This document shows positions 25,001 through 35,747 of a DNA stretch of 64,000 nt, piece after piece (the stretch's first letter is position 1; every line of letters begins with the position of its first letter). The notes under the pieces are model-generated. The model did not search any database. It was not told the DNA's origin and was given only the letters and a program-made list of their open reading frames with translations. The stretch is taken from NCBI RefSeq assembly GCF_030272615.1, contig NC_081410.1, forward strand, positions 256,045,533 to 256,109,532, in the 5' to 3' direction. This DNA comes from Cryptomeria japonica. Its lineage: Eukaryota > Streptophyta > Pinopsida > Cupressales > Cupressaceae. A program made the position numbers and the translations under genes.

Positions 25001-26137
25001 AAGGTATACCAAATGGATGTCAAATCTGCATTTTTGAATGGAATATTAGAAGAAAAAGTTTTTATTGAACAACCTAAAGGATTTGTTGAAGACAAGAGTA
25101 AAAATCAGGTATGTAAATTGAACAAAGCATTATATGGTTTGAAACAAGCACCTAGAGCATGGTATGAAAGATTGCACTCTTATTTGATTAAGATTGGTTT
25201 TATAAGGACAAGTGAGAACAACAATATGTACATGAAGAATGATGAAAATGGAATACTGATCTCAGCCATATTTTTTGATGATATTATATTTTGTGGAAAT
25301 GGCTCTTTATGCAAGAACTTTGGAAATGAAATGAGCAAATAATTTGAGATGTCATTAATCGGTGAGATAAAGTATTTTATAGGTTTAGAGATACTGCAAA
25401 TGAAAAATGAGATTTTCATTACTCAATCCAAGTACATAAAGGAAATCTTGAAGAAATTTGGAATGGAGGATTCAAAACCAGTAAGTACTCCTATGACTAC
25501 CAACTGTAAATTATCAAAGAGTGATGAATCTGCATCTATTCATGAGACACTTTACCGATACATGATTGGAAAGCTACAATATGTTGTTCACAACAAACTA
25601 GACATAGCACATGCAGTAGGTATAGTTGCAAGATTCTCTGCAGATCCTAAGGAAACACACATGACAACAATCAAGAGAATTTTTAGATACTTGAAAGGCA
25701 CTAAGGATTATGGCTTAGTATATCAAAAAAGAAATGATTTTGATTTAAAAGTTTATATTGATGCTGATTGGGTAGGCAACATTGATGACAGGAAAAGCAC
25801 AAGTGGAGGAGCTTTCTTTTTAGGAGAAAGACTAGTGAGCTGTCTTAGGAAGAAACAAGGATGTGTTTCATAGTCAACAGCAGAAGCTGAATAAGTTGCT
25901 GCAGCATTGAATTGTACCAACATAGCATGGATCAAACAATTGTTGGAAGGTATAAATGAGAAAGTTACCGAGCTAGTAACTATATTCTGTGACAATACTA
26001 GTGCCATAAACATTTCAAAAAATCCTGTTATGCATTCTAAGACAAAGCACATTTCTATCAAATATCATTATCTTAGAGAAGAAGCTCACGAGAAGAAAGT
26101 GGTGTTGGAGTATGTTAGAAGTAAGTTACACTTTTGA
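22041..26137 (+). pseudogene. copia-1 gag-pol polyprotein, decayed
   Basis: One polyprotein read in almost one frame, in copia order: gag with a zinc knuckle at about 22,888-22,932 (CFNCDKIGHMAFNY, last Cys replaced by Tyr), protease with WIIDSGCSHHM (about 23,180), integrase with LVHTDLCGP, FVDDYSR, RSDRGGEF and PQQNGIAERRN (23,740-24,060), reverse transcriptase with TKWIFINKLNEKG, QMDVKSAFLNG, KALYGLKQAPRAWYERLH and FFDDIIF in place of YVDD (24,830-25,290), and RNase H with YIDADW, CDNTSAI and RTKH-like KTKHI (25,755-26,060). About a dozen stops interrupt it (for example 22,416, 23,391, 25,871 and 25,892), and the normal LADIFTK C-terminus is lost. Not functional. Confidence 0.94.
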
Positions 26138-26411
26138 GTATCTCAGAAGTAAGTTAGGGGTCCTACCCCTATCTTCTACTCACTAACCGAGTTTGGTGAA
26201 AGCATCAATTCGATGACTCTACATAATATATTTTGGCAGTTGATGCTGATTTACACACTTTAGGATGATTTCTAAAGGTGTGCACAATATAATACAGGGA
26301 ACAGGAACTGAAGACAAAATGCTCTAATTGAGACTAAGTTGACACATTATAGCAAGAATTCACTTCATACAGGAAGAAATTATGTTTTAGTTCTTTACTT
26401 TTTTTTGGCAT

Positions 26412-26490
26412 TGTTGTCAAAGGGGAGAAGACTGAAGAAGATTGAAGAAAAAGGGGGAGAAGATTGGAGAAAAAAGGAGAAGTCTAATGT
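26412..26490 (+). other. Purine-rich tracts upstream of the copia-1 3' LTR
   Basis: Three G/A-rich blocks in a row (AAAGGGGAGAAGACTG, AAAAAGGGGGAGAAG, AAAAAAGGAGAAG) precede the proper polypurine tract by about 110 bases. Repeated polypurine-like tracts before the 3' LTR are a trait described for Sirevirus-type copia elements. They may act as extra plus-strand primers. Confidence 0.6.
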
Positions 26491-26597
26491 ATGGGGCAGA
26501 ATTCTAATGATAGGAAGAGAGCATTTCAAAATCTCACAAACAACTCACAGCAATCCGAATCAATTAGGTCAAATCAATTGGTTTTGCCATCAATGCC

Positions 26598-26609
26598 AAA
26601 GAGGGAGAT
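26598..26609 (+). promoter_or_regulatory. copia-1 polypurine tract
   Basis: AAAGAGGGAGAT ends directly at the 3' LTR start (26,610). Its position and composition fit the plus-strand primer. Confidence 0.85.
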
Positions 26610-28129
26610 TATTGCCATTTGGCATTATAACAGACAATGGGAGATTGTTGGCATTTCAATAAGGATATTGAGAAAGTTGTTGATGATTATGGATATAACT
26701 GATTAAGGATGTTTACTGTCTTAATATTATAATTTTGTCATTGATGTTAAGAAATTGATTTTCTAATTCAGTATGATGTTGCCATATCTTGAGAAGTATG
26801 ATTTGATGAGTATAAAGATGTCGGTAAAAGACACAAAAAGAATATGATGAATAAGGGGATGAATAAGGTATTCAATGGGCAACTATTACCGAGTCAGACA
26901 ATGATGAGATCATGATGTTTAGATTGTTTTAACATCATACATATGTTGTAAATTGTAAGGTTAATACTATACTATGTTACCGAGCAAAGAACCTAGTCGG
27001 TAAACCCTAAGGTTATCGCTATTGGTTAATGAAGGCGGAATGTCTACTGAGTGAAGTTTAGTATTCACCGAGTTGTTATCGAGTTGTAACCAAGCTATAA
27101 TAGAATACATTAAATGGTTACATGCATTATTTAATGAAGGAAGCTGATGAGATGGAACTGATTAAATGATTGGTATGTCATGCATGGAGTTTGTTAATGA
27201 ATCTATGGCAAAGGAAAATCGACATGAAGATCTACAACATAGATTGAACCACATTACCCTAGCACAAGTTCCAAGAAATGTATGCAAGTTCCTAGGTGGG
27301 GTAAAATGTTTTTCAGATCAAAGGATACATTGAACTTGGACAAGATTGAAGATCTGATGGCTATGATTGATCATGGGAAGTGTGATCAAGGAGATTAAGC
27401 GGTTAGCTAATTGTTTATAAATAGGGAACTGTTGATAAACAATGCATGCGGGCAAATTTATGCACAGGGATGCTACATAGTGATTACCAAGCACAGAAGC
27501 TTGAAGACCTGTTTTGAATAAATCGAGTATAGAAGCCCAGCAGATTGACAAGATTAGTTCTATGTCTAGATTGTATTGAGCAAATAAGAATTTGCTTTAA
27601 CATTTTAGATGTGAAGTTGTAGATAAATTTTTATTACTGTTATTTTGTGAAAGTGATAGAAAATCTCTTAATCGAGTGGACTTAACAGACTTATTTGTAA
27701 AACCCTCTAGCAAGGTGACATTCTAATTGAGTGTTTGAAATCCTTTAACAAAGTCACTTCTAACAAGGTGAAGATCCTAACAGATATGAGGGAAATACCT
27801 TAACTGGGTCACATCTAGCAATGTGTTTGTAATCTTAACAGGATTTTCTTTTAACCGAGCATACTCTAGAAGAGTATATTTCTTAGTGGGTCTGAAATCC
27901 TACAGTGGTTTTTCCCTACACGGGTTTCCATGTTAAATCTAGTGTTATGAGGTTTATGATGTTTATATGCTTTTGAGTTTGCATGTTTAGTAGTTTTGGT
28001 TATATTACTGTAGTATATGTTACCGAGGTTGAATCTAATGTTTTTATAGAAGATTAAGTTTGTATGATTCAGCCCCCCTCATCTTGTTGGCTATTGGATC
28101 TGTACTTACATTAAGTATCAGAACTATCA
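26610..28129 (+). mobile_element. copia-1 3' LTR
   Basis: 1,520 bases, collinear with the 5' LTR. Its first bases have mutated (TATTGCCATTTGG for TGTTGGTATTTGG). The TATA box is at 27,416-27,423 and the telo-box-like word at 27,002-27,010. It ends AACTATCA, followed by AGGCC. Confidence 0.93.
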
Positions 28130-28300
28130 AGGCCAATGTATTTCACCACTATAGAGGGCATGACATTTCTTTATGCCCCCAAGTCAATTATGCAATTCCT
28201 CAACCTAAGGCCATTTACAAACAAGGATATAAAATGGGTTGGGCTTGAAATTTGACTGAGTAGGAAAATGGATTTTATTATTATATGACAAGCTAGGAGT
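28130..28300 (-). pseudogene. gypsy-3 retropepsin N-terminus, split by copia-1
   Basis: On the minus strand, LFVNGLRLRNCIIDLGA, a stop, then NVMPSIVVKYIGL match the retropepsin start of plant gypsy elements, where the active site is D-S/T-G-A. Here the second residue is Leu and a stop follows the Ala. The frame ends exactly at the copia-1 target site and resumes at 20,450, so this and the 19,718-20,450 piece were one gene. Upstream (28,300-28,790) I cannot read a gag. Confidence 0.82.
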
Positions 28301-28730
28301 AGAGTGTTCATTTCTTATTAGGTTCTCATCAACAAGGTGATTATCTAATTGGCTAGATTTAACATAATTAATCAGTAAGAATTGGCCTTCAAGCATTCAA
28401 TAGGATAAATTTGAATTCTAGAAGTATTATAGAATTCAACTATCAAAAGAACATTTATTCTTCTCTATGTATTTAGTATTAAAATCCTTATGTAGAATAT
28501 TAGGAGTCTTAAGAGAATCAAAAGTATTATCATTTATATTGTAAGAAGATTTATGAGAATTAGATGTACCTTAACAATTTTCATTTCATGTAAGAGGGAT
28601 CTTCAAGAGTAGTGAGTATATCTTTGCCTCTCTCAGAATTTGATTCATACTCCAAAAAAATTTCAAAGTCACATGTATTTTGTTGTACATCTTCTTTATT
28701 ATCTACATCTTCTATCACCTCCTTCATTGT
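28301..28730. other. Spacer upstream of the gypsy-3 protease, nothing recognised
   Basis: AT-rich, with short broken frames on both strands. It should hold the gag-protease linker of the minus-strand gypsy element, but no zinc knuckle or other motif survives. Confidence 0.35.
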
Positions 28731-29163
28731 TCTCATCTACATAAACCTTGTCATCTTTAGACAAGAAGAGCCATCATGGTATTGTTGTCACCTAGATTGC
28801 ACCCATGATGCTTAAGTTGAAGCTCAACAATCTTTTGAAACATGGAATGATCCTCAGGCTTGTGGGTTGCTTATCTTGAGGATCAATCTCCAGATGAAGG
28901 GTTGGTTCCCTTTGATGAAGCCTCCTGCAAATGAACTTTCTGATGGGAAAAGGGATAGGAATAATTGTTTGAATTGAAAAACCTATCCTAAAAGGAGGTG
29001 CTACACCAAATATCAACTGAGATTTGCAACTTTCTTAATTCAGAAAACAAATTTCAACAAATAGCTTTGGATATCCCACAACTCAACTAAACAACATGGT
29101 GTATAAGTATTTCTTAGAAAGGGATGAACCTAATGCTTTCTTGAAGGAAAACCAAGTGGTTTT
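28731..29163 (+). repeat. Left arm of a long inverted repeat
   Basis: From about 28,790 to 29,163 this sequence is the reverse complement of 32,508-32,880, with many substitutions and a few small indels. Shared words include GATGCTTAAGTTGAAGCTCA, AAACATGGAATGATCCTCA and CACAACTCAACTAAACAAC. Similarity fades outward of 28,790. No terminal motif or flanking duplication was identified, so it may be two opposed copies of one repeat rather than a transposon. Confidence 0.88.
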
Positions 29164-32100
29164 CATAGCTACAAACAATCAAAAACAACTACACAATATA
29201 AGACATGCATCAACCATGTATCTTCTTACAACAAACTATGATTGAATGAGACAAATTAAAGGACCATGAAAACAAATCACAAAAATTCATCAAATCACTC
29301 ATCCATAACATGAAATATGAAGTATTGAGAACAAATAATGTTTCTATTTTATTGAAAACATCAATGAATATTGTTGTTACAATCTTGGAATATGAGCTAC
29401 AATATTTCATACTCAGTTGAAAAGCAAAGGGTAGAAAAAAGGAATTCACCCCTAAAAGAAGAAAAGAGAAGATCTTATAGAAGGAATCATGAAAAGAAAC
29501 TAAGGGTGGAAGTGAACTTGAACTCTCCTTCTTCATTTATGAACTCAGCTGGAATTGATGATCTCCACCTTGTTTCCATCTTCAATTTGCATGAAAATAT
29601 CTTCTTAGGGTCGGATTTGAGTGAAATGCATGCAAATAGGACGTCAAAATTGATTCAAACTAAGGTTGAACTGCTTAAAAGAACCCCTCAACTCATGTGT
29701 TAGCCTTGTGGGAGCATAACTACTTTATAACTGTTGATAACTACCCCAAACTCCTCCTTTTTAGGCTTTAAACTGGTGGGTTAAGAAAATCCACCTCCCA
29801 TTTTTCAAAACTAAGCCTTGAACTACACTTTTAACATGTCAACTGATTATGAATCTCTTTTGAATGATTGCATGATATGGAGTTTGATATTTTACTAAAG
29901 ATTATTGGCATAGGGTTTTAAAATTTTAGCTTTATTTTATATTCTATCTCAATCTTATTTAATCACTGATCTGATAATATCTATGGTATTGACTGTTAGG
30001 CCTGGCCATAATCATGTTCTTTGATTTCTCAAAAACTTGCTTGTAGGGTGCTTTGATAACGGACTTGAGGACTATTATAACTTCATTGTTCCTTTCCTTA
30101 CTATCTTTGTCCTCTTTCTTTTGACAACATTATGAACATGCATTTGATGTCCTTTTGATCTACTACAAGAGTATGCCTTGACAGTGTTTGGTATCAAATG
30201 AATAGACCTTTGTTGTTATTCATGACTACAACCATGATGTTTTGACTGTGATCTCTCTTTGTTTTTATTCATATCTTTGCCTTTGGACTGAAGACAGCTC
30301 ATTGTATCAAGAAGGTTGTCTTTAATCAATACCTGCTCCTAATGGTATCTCCACATGACTACAATTCTTGACTAAGATTTGGTATATATGATAGTGATTA
30401 TGTCGTTCATAACTCCATTTTGAGATGAAGTTTTGTCCATCATTAAATCAATGATATTAATTGTCCTTTTATATCTTGTGACTTCATGGCCTTGTTTGTG
30501 CCTATAGCTATAACTATGGAAACCTATGTATTTTGACAACACTTGTACTCATTACTTCCTAACTATCTTTGAGGCTCTATATAACTGAAAATATCTATTG
30601 ACACTACCCCTTTATCTTTATAATCGATGAGCTTTCGCTGAATATTCAAATTTGATAGTTATATGCTCATTGTTTAAGCTGCTCTCAATACCTTTTGGTG
30701 ACTACAAATGGTCTTGATGCTAGGGACTACAAATATGTTCCTTCATGCTGCTATGGCTGAGGCGGGTTCATGATATATATATATTGATTAAAGGCTTGGA
30801 TTGCATCTTTAATGCCTATGCCCTATGTCTTTGGTTATTGTCCCAACCCCTGTGTCAAAATGAATACTTCTTTAGGATTGCCAAAATGTCATAGTGGATG
30901 TATCTTTTTGAATGTCTTTGATTGCAACAACAACAACATCACTATTTTTAGCTTGTATCTGACCTTGATACCAAGAGCTTGTCATTTATGTCTCTAACAA
31001 CTTGATATATCAAATGAATGGTGACCTTGCATCCTTGACATTGACTGTCTGGATCTCCAAATATACTCTTTCTTTGCTTCTTCTATGGGGTATTGTGCAC
31101 TTCAAAACCTCTTGTACCTCTATCAATGGTGATTATTCAATGTTATTTGTAATTATATTTATTTCTTATTATTGCCCTTGTTGCTGCAATACCACTATTG
31201 ATTGTCTTTATTATGTCTTTTAGACAAAAACAATATTATTCTTACTGTGATTTGTGCCATGAAGATGTGTCTATGATTTATTGCTTGTTATCTTTCATAT
31301 TGTAAAAAATGAGTTTAGCTCTATGATGTCTTACTTATTGTCTGTAATGATCCTTTATGATAGTGTTTTTGAAATGTTTCTTAGCTTTTGACTTTATGAT
31401 ATCAAGGTCTATTCTAGAGTTGTTCTTCTTTTACTTCTTGCCCATGAATGAAGGTCACCACACATTGTGTATGATTGTACTTCTTTAATGTTGTGTCTAC
31501 TCACTGTATTTTGAAATATTTTAAAGCCTAGGACTGTCTTGTTACTATCATTTATTCCAATGATAGACCTTACACATGTTGCTATATTTGTATAAAGGAA
31601 CAAAATCATATAAAACCTCTGGAAGCCCCTGTGTTTCAATGCCTTTGACAACACTAATGGCTAATTTTCTAGATCTATGTGTAAAAGGAGTTGCTTTATA
31701 TAACTAATAATGAAGGGATTATTGCCATATGCACTATCTTATGGGATCTAATACTATCATGGGTGTGAGTCATATTTCCCTTTGAGATATCTGGGACTGC
31801 CTGATAATAGTGATGTGTTGTTGATTTTATGGTGAATAAATTCTATACCTAAACTCCATGCTTTTGATATTGTTTATTACTGCCCCTTGACAATCCTTTC
31901 TTGGAATTCTCTATAGGACTGCCTTTGAATGCCATGTAACCCTCTATCTTGCTATTGACCTCTCTTTACTGACATAGGAGACTGTATTTGCTTTGATAAT
32001 ATCATTGTTTAAGGACACTGCAAAAAATCTAAGTTTACATAGATTGCCCCTACAATCATGATGATTGTCTTTTGGATTCTTTCACAATACCATTGACTTT

Positions 32101-32507
32101 TCCCATTGGGATTGCAGACTTCTATAAAGGCTACAACCATTTATGACTGTCATAAGGTCCTAAACCCTTCTTTATGACTATTATGCATGAACACTTCTCT
32201 TGAAGGTATCTTCACTCAAGATGTATTCATATGAAGATCCTTCTCCTATTATGTGTATGATGCTCCTGATTTGGGCTTAGGGCTTCTACTAATGACAAAA
32301 AGAATGATGCATCTCTACCTTCTTTCTACAAATCTGACACTGTGAATATATAGACTATCTTCTTGTCTTTTTCAAAATATTTTTGTCTGTTCTAAATCTT
32401 AGCAAAATATTGAAAAAAGATATATCCATCCCCTCTCTATGTCATTCGTTTTTAAAATATGACTTTATCTCATAGAAAATAACACAAAACCTCTTCATGA
32501 GAGCAAA
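29164..32507. other. 3.3 kb loop between inverted-repeat arms
   Basis: From 30,000 to 32,480 the plus strand is rich in T, with recurring words such as TGACTACAA, CCTTTGACAAC, TTGACTGT and TTATGACT. It looks like a degenerate low-complexity or satellite-like sequence rather than a gene. At 29,350-29,700 a plus-strand frame of 110 codons exists, but I recognise no family. Confidence 0.45.
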
Positions 32508-32880
32508 CATAGTAGCTTTGGTTTTCCTTCAAGTAAGCATTAGGTTCAACCCTTTATAAGAAATACTTATACACCACGTTGTTTAGTTGAGTTGTGGTAT
32601 ATCCAAAGCTATTTGTTGAAATATTTTTGTGAATTAAGCAGGTTGCAAATCTCAGTTGATATTTGGTGTATCACCTCCTTTTAGGATAGGTTTTTCAATT
32701 CAAGCAATTTTTCCTATCCCTTTTCCCATTAGAAATTCATTTGCAAGGGGTTTCATCAAAGGGAACCCACCCTTCATCCAGAGATTGATTCTTAAGATAG
32801 GCAACCCATAGGCTTGAGGATCATTCCATGTTTCACAAGATTGTTGAGCTTCAACTTAAGCATCACAGGTGCAATATTTT
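32508..32880 (-). repeat. Right arm of the long inverted repeat
   Basis: Reverse complement of the left arm (see 28,731-29,163), with the outer end near GCACCTGTGATGC (minus strand). Divergence is similar along the whole length, so the pair is not recent. Confidence 0.88.
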
Positions 32881-33756
32881 TGACAATGGGTATGTTGTCA
32901 GATGAAATATGAACATGTTACTCTTTCCAACACTAGGTCTTGCTTCTATATCTAATCTTTGTTATGTAAGAGGAAGTTGAGCTTGTCCATGATTATTTCT
33001 AGCTTGTTGATTGAAACTTTTTCTAGCATTCTCCTAGGGTCTGAAGAGGTTGATGGTTGTGTGTTGTGTGATTGTAACTCCTTCCACTTTATTGTTGTTA
33101 TATAATCTTCCTATAAATCAACTGTTGTAGACTAAGCATTTGCTAAATTTGCCACTTTGGCCTTCTCAAATAGAAGCTATATCTAGTGGCACTAAATTGA
33201 TGAAGAAACACTTTTTATTTTTAGGTGGTCTTTTAGCAACCAGAATTTTATTTACAATTTTGTTGAATTTATCTCTAATGTGGGGAAATTTAGGAATTAG
33301 GGTTTAAGATAATAAAACCACTAAGTAGCTTAGTCAACCCACATACATTGAAAGAGGATTGAATCCAATTGATCTAGGCTTAATCCTTGTGAGGAAAGAG
33401 ACTAAGATTCTAATTGGATTCAAATGGGTTAGGGGGTTGATTATCCTCTTTCTAAGTTGAATTGTGATGTAGTTTATGAAATTAGGTTAAAATGAGGGAT
33501 TATTGAAGTGATCTAATGAAAATAGTAAGATACAAATGTACCATGGATCCATGGACTTGGATCTGAGAAAAATGAGATGTTTAAAACTTGTCCTTTGAAG
33601 TTAAACCTAATTTTTTGTGACTAGGTAGCACAAATTCGCCCTAGTCCTCTAAATTTTCCACAGTCGAAAGCTAACTTGTTTGTCACTATTGATTTTGCCA
33701 AATTTCTTGAGTACAACTTTGTACCTATTTATTGCACACATAAAGAAAAGGAAAGA
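32881..33756. other. Spacer without recognised features
   Basis: AT-rich, no frame with a known family. It ends in a purine run AAAGAAAAGGAAAGA directly before the possible LTR boundary at 33,757. Confidence 0.35.
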
Positions 33757-34451
33757 TGTTGGGAATAGGGGTTTGCTTAGGTCAAACTCTAGTTTTAAAA
33801 TTAACTATGAATGAAATAATGCAAATACTGAAATAAATGTTAAGGAGATATACCTCATATCTACAATTGTTGATGATGATGCAATGATCTTTGAATGTAA
33901 TGGAAAGACAAACACATGAACATAAAAAACCCTAATCACACAAACATGCTTCCATGAATATTGATGTAACTTTGCTCCACAATGCTTGAATGATAAATAT
34001 GTAGCCTTGAATCATTGAAGATGCTTGATAATAATTCTTCACAGATGCACAAATGATCTCATTGATTTTATTGTAAGTCTAAATGAATTGATAGGATATC
34101 TTTATATAGATTTCCCTAGGTAATTTACCAATTATTCCAACCTCCAATAGTTGTGTGTATCCTTGAGGACCAAATATTGTCAGGGAGATATGGATCCTAC
34201 CCTATTTCAAATTAGGGCTCCTTTGAGAGGGACTAGGGCATTTTGGGTTGCCCTTGTCCTTCTGCAAAGAGGACCAAAACAAGAAGCCAAGGGGGTGGGC
34301 ATCTCACATTGGGACCCACCAGAGGGTGCATATGACATCAAATTTGGATAATCAGGCCTGAATAAACCTAGAAAGGGGATGAGGATAGGACACACTAAAG
34401 TGAGATCACAAACATGAGGTGTAAATTGGATCGGTGACAATTTGTGATGCT
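33757..34451 (-). mobile_element. Possible minus-strand LTR (gypsy-like)
   Basis: The plus strand begins TGTTGGGAATAGGGG. Towards 34,451 the minus strand reads a purine word (AATCTAGGGGCTAAC) followed by TATAGCATCACAAATTG, which could be a polypurine tract and an LTR start with TG mutated to TA. A minus-strand TATA box (CTATATAAAG, about 34,100-34,110) is placed well for a U3. No partner LTR or target-site duplication was found. The minus-strand minisatellite at 35,045-35,310 lies where a gypsy 3' spacer would be. Confidence 0.35.
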
Positions 34452-34862
34452 ATAGTTAGCCCCTAGATTAACATGAGTATGAGCATATCAAATACTCATA
34501 CTAAAGTAGAATGATGAGAGAGATGAACAATTAGGAGCACAATCACAAGGAGATAAGACATCACTAATATTGAGGAACCAAGCTCCCAATCTTAGGATCT
34601 TAACTCACACAATCTCATGTAAGGACACACAAAATAAGACAAAGACAAAAAGGCAAACAAAGACAAAAGACACACAACACAAAATATAAAAACCAAAACA
34701 AGACATCCAATTAACTAGTTGAAGAGACCTTGATAATCAAAATGTCTCAAACATAATATCATTCTTGAAATACCATCACAAGGACACAAGAGATCACATA
34801 AAAAGAGCAAGAGAATGCATCAAACCATGAACCACAAAGAGAAAAGCTATAAGCTCATTGAG

Positions 34863-34985
34863 AGAAGAAAGGAGGAACATGGATGTCACAAGCTAGTTGT
34901 GTTTTGTTATGTGATCCATGAGAGGAAAATCAAGAGAGGACATGGATATCAAAAAACTAGTTGTGTTTTGCAATGTGATCCATGT
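34863..34985. repeat. Two-unit direct repeat, about 62 bp
   Basis: Two adjacent units share ACATGGATRTCAMAARCTAG and TTGTGTTTTGYWATGTGATC. They differ at several bases. They sit at the end of an A-rich stretch (34,440-34,860) that has no gene. Confidence 0.88.
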
Positions 34986-35044
34986 TGGGGAGGTGAGTCA
35001 AAATAGTCCAGCTATGTTTTTGTAGTTCCACACATCCTGTTGTT

Positions 35045-35310
35045 TATGAAACTATCTTGTTTCAAGAGTTAAGCACATCATATAAGAATTTGTTTTGTTT
35101 GGTTTTGAGCATGCAACAACTTATGTAAGATATGAAATGAAAATGCAAATGTGTGTCTAGTTTCAAGCATGAATCATCTCGTGTAAGACATTGTTTTGTC
35201 TAGTTTTGAGAATGAACACACTGTGTAAGACAAATATTTGTCTGGTTTTGGGAACATCTCATGTAAGACTTTGTTTTGTTTGGTTTTGAGAATGAACACC
35301 CCTGATAAGA
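35045..35310 (-). repeat. Minisatellite related to the gypsy-2 3' array, inverted
   Basis: About five imperfect units of 40-55 bases, built on TAAGAC...TTTGTTTTGTTTGGTTTTGAG on the plus strand. On the minus strand the 35,160-35,200 unit reads TGTCTTACACGAGATGATTC then CTTGAAACTAGAC, closely matching the array at 46,130-46,570 of gypsy-2. It probably marks the 3' spacer of another, minus-strand element of that family. Confidence 0.75.
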
Positions 35311-35747
35311 CATGCAAAAATATAGTACAATATATTACAAAGAGGGTGATATGCAATGGCCCCCCTTAAGATGTAAACATAGCCCTATGTTGATGTCTTC
35401 GAGAAACTAGAAACAAGGATACACACATTTGACACCAAGGAGATATCCTTTTAGGCAACAATGTTCATAAATCCAAGCTAAAGAGGCATTACTCTTATAA
35501 GTGAGGACAAGATAGTTGAAAAAGATATATCTTGCAACAAGTGTAAAGGGAATCCTTGGAGGAGAAGAGATCTTTTGTCAAAAGACATCTACCTACAAGA
35601 AGATTTTCTTTGAACAAAAATAACATCATTAGCCAAAAAAGAGAAGAAGAACAAGAATGTATACCTCCCCTTATTCCTAGGTGAAAGGGATTCTTGATAA
35701 AGGATGACACACTTTTGACCCAAAGTGAAGGGTTTGTGTATAATAGA
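35311..35747. other. Pre-insertion flank of gypsy-2
   Basis: A-rich and not recognised. It ends with ATAGA, the target-site duplication of gypsy-2; the flank continues at 47,958. Both sides carry GGCCCCC-type words (35,359 and 48,130), consistent with one interrupted older repeat. Confidence 0.5.

Larger units (their letters stand above)
20451..28129 (+). mobile_element. copia-1: full-length Ty1/copia element
   Basis: A complete element of 7,679 bases: 5' LTR 20,451-21,976, primer site 21,979-21,990, gag-pol 22,041-26,137, purine tracts, and 3' LTR 26,610-28,129. The flanks are AGGCT before and AGGCC after, a 5-base target-site duplication with one transition. It is inserted into the protease of a minus-strand gypsy relic, whose reading frame resumes on both sides. 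The LTRs look mostly identical, so it is younger than its host element, but many stops in gag-pol make it inactive. The conserved GTGG-TTTTTCCC and GGGTTTCCACG words near the LTR 3' part recur in every copia LTR of this window. Confidence 0.95.

Noticed and set aside
28612-31654. Several short frames in the inverted-repeat region
   Set aside because: No conserved motif, low-complexity composition and no consistent codon pattern.
34151-34440. Overlapping plus and minus frames of 66-77 codons
   Set aside because: No family recognised, both strands equally open, and the position lies inside a possible LTR.
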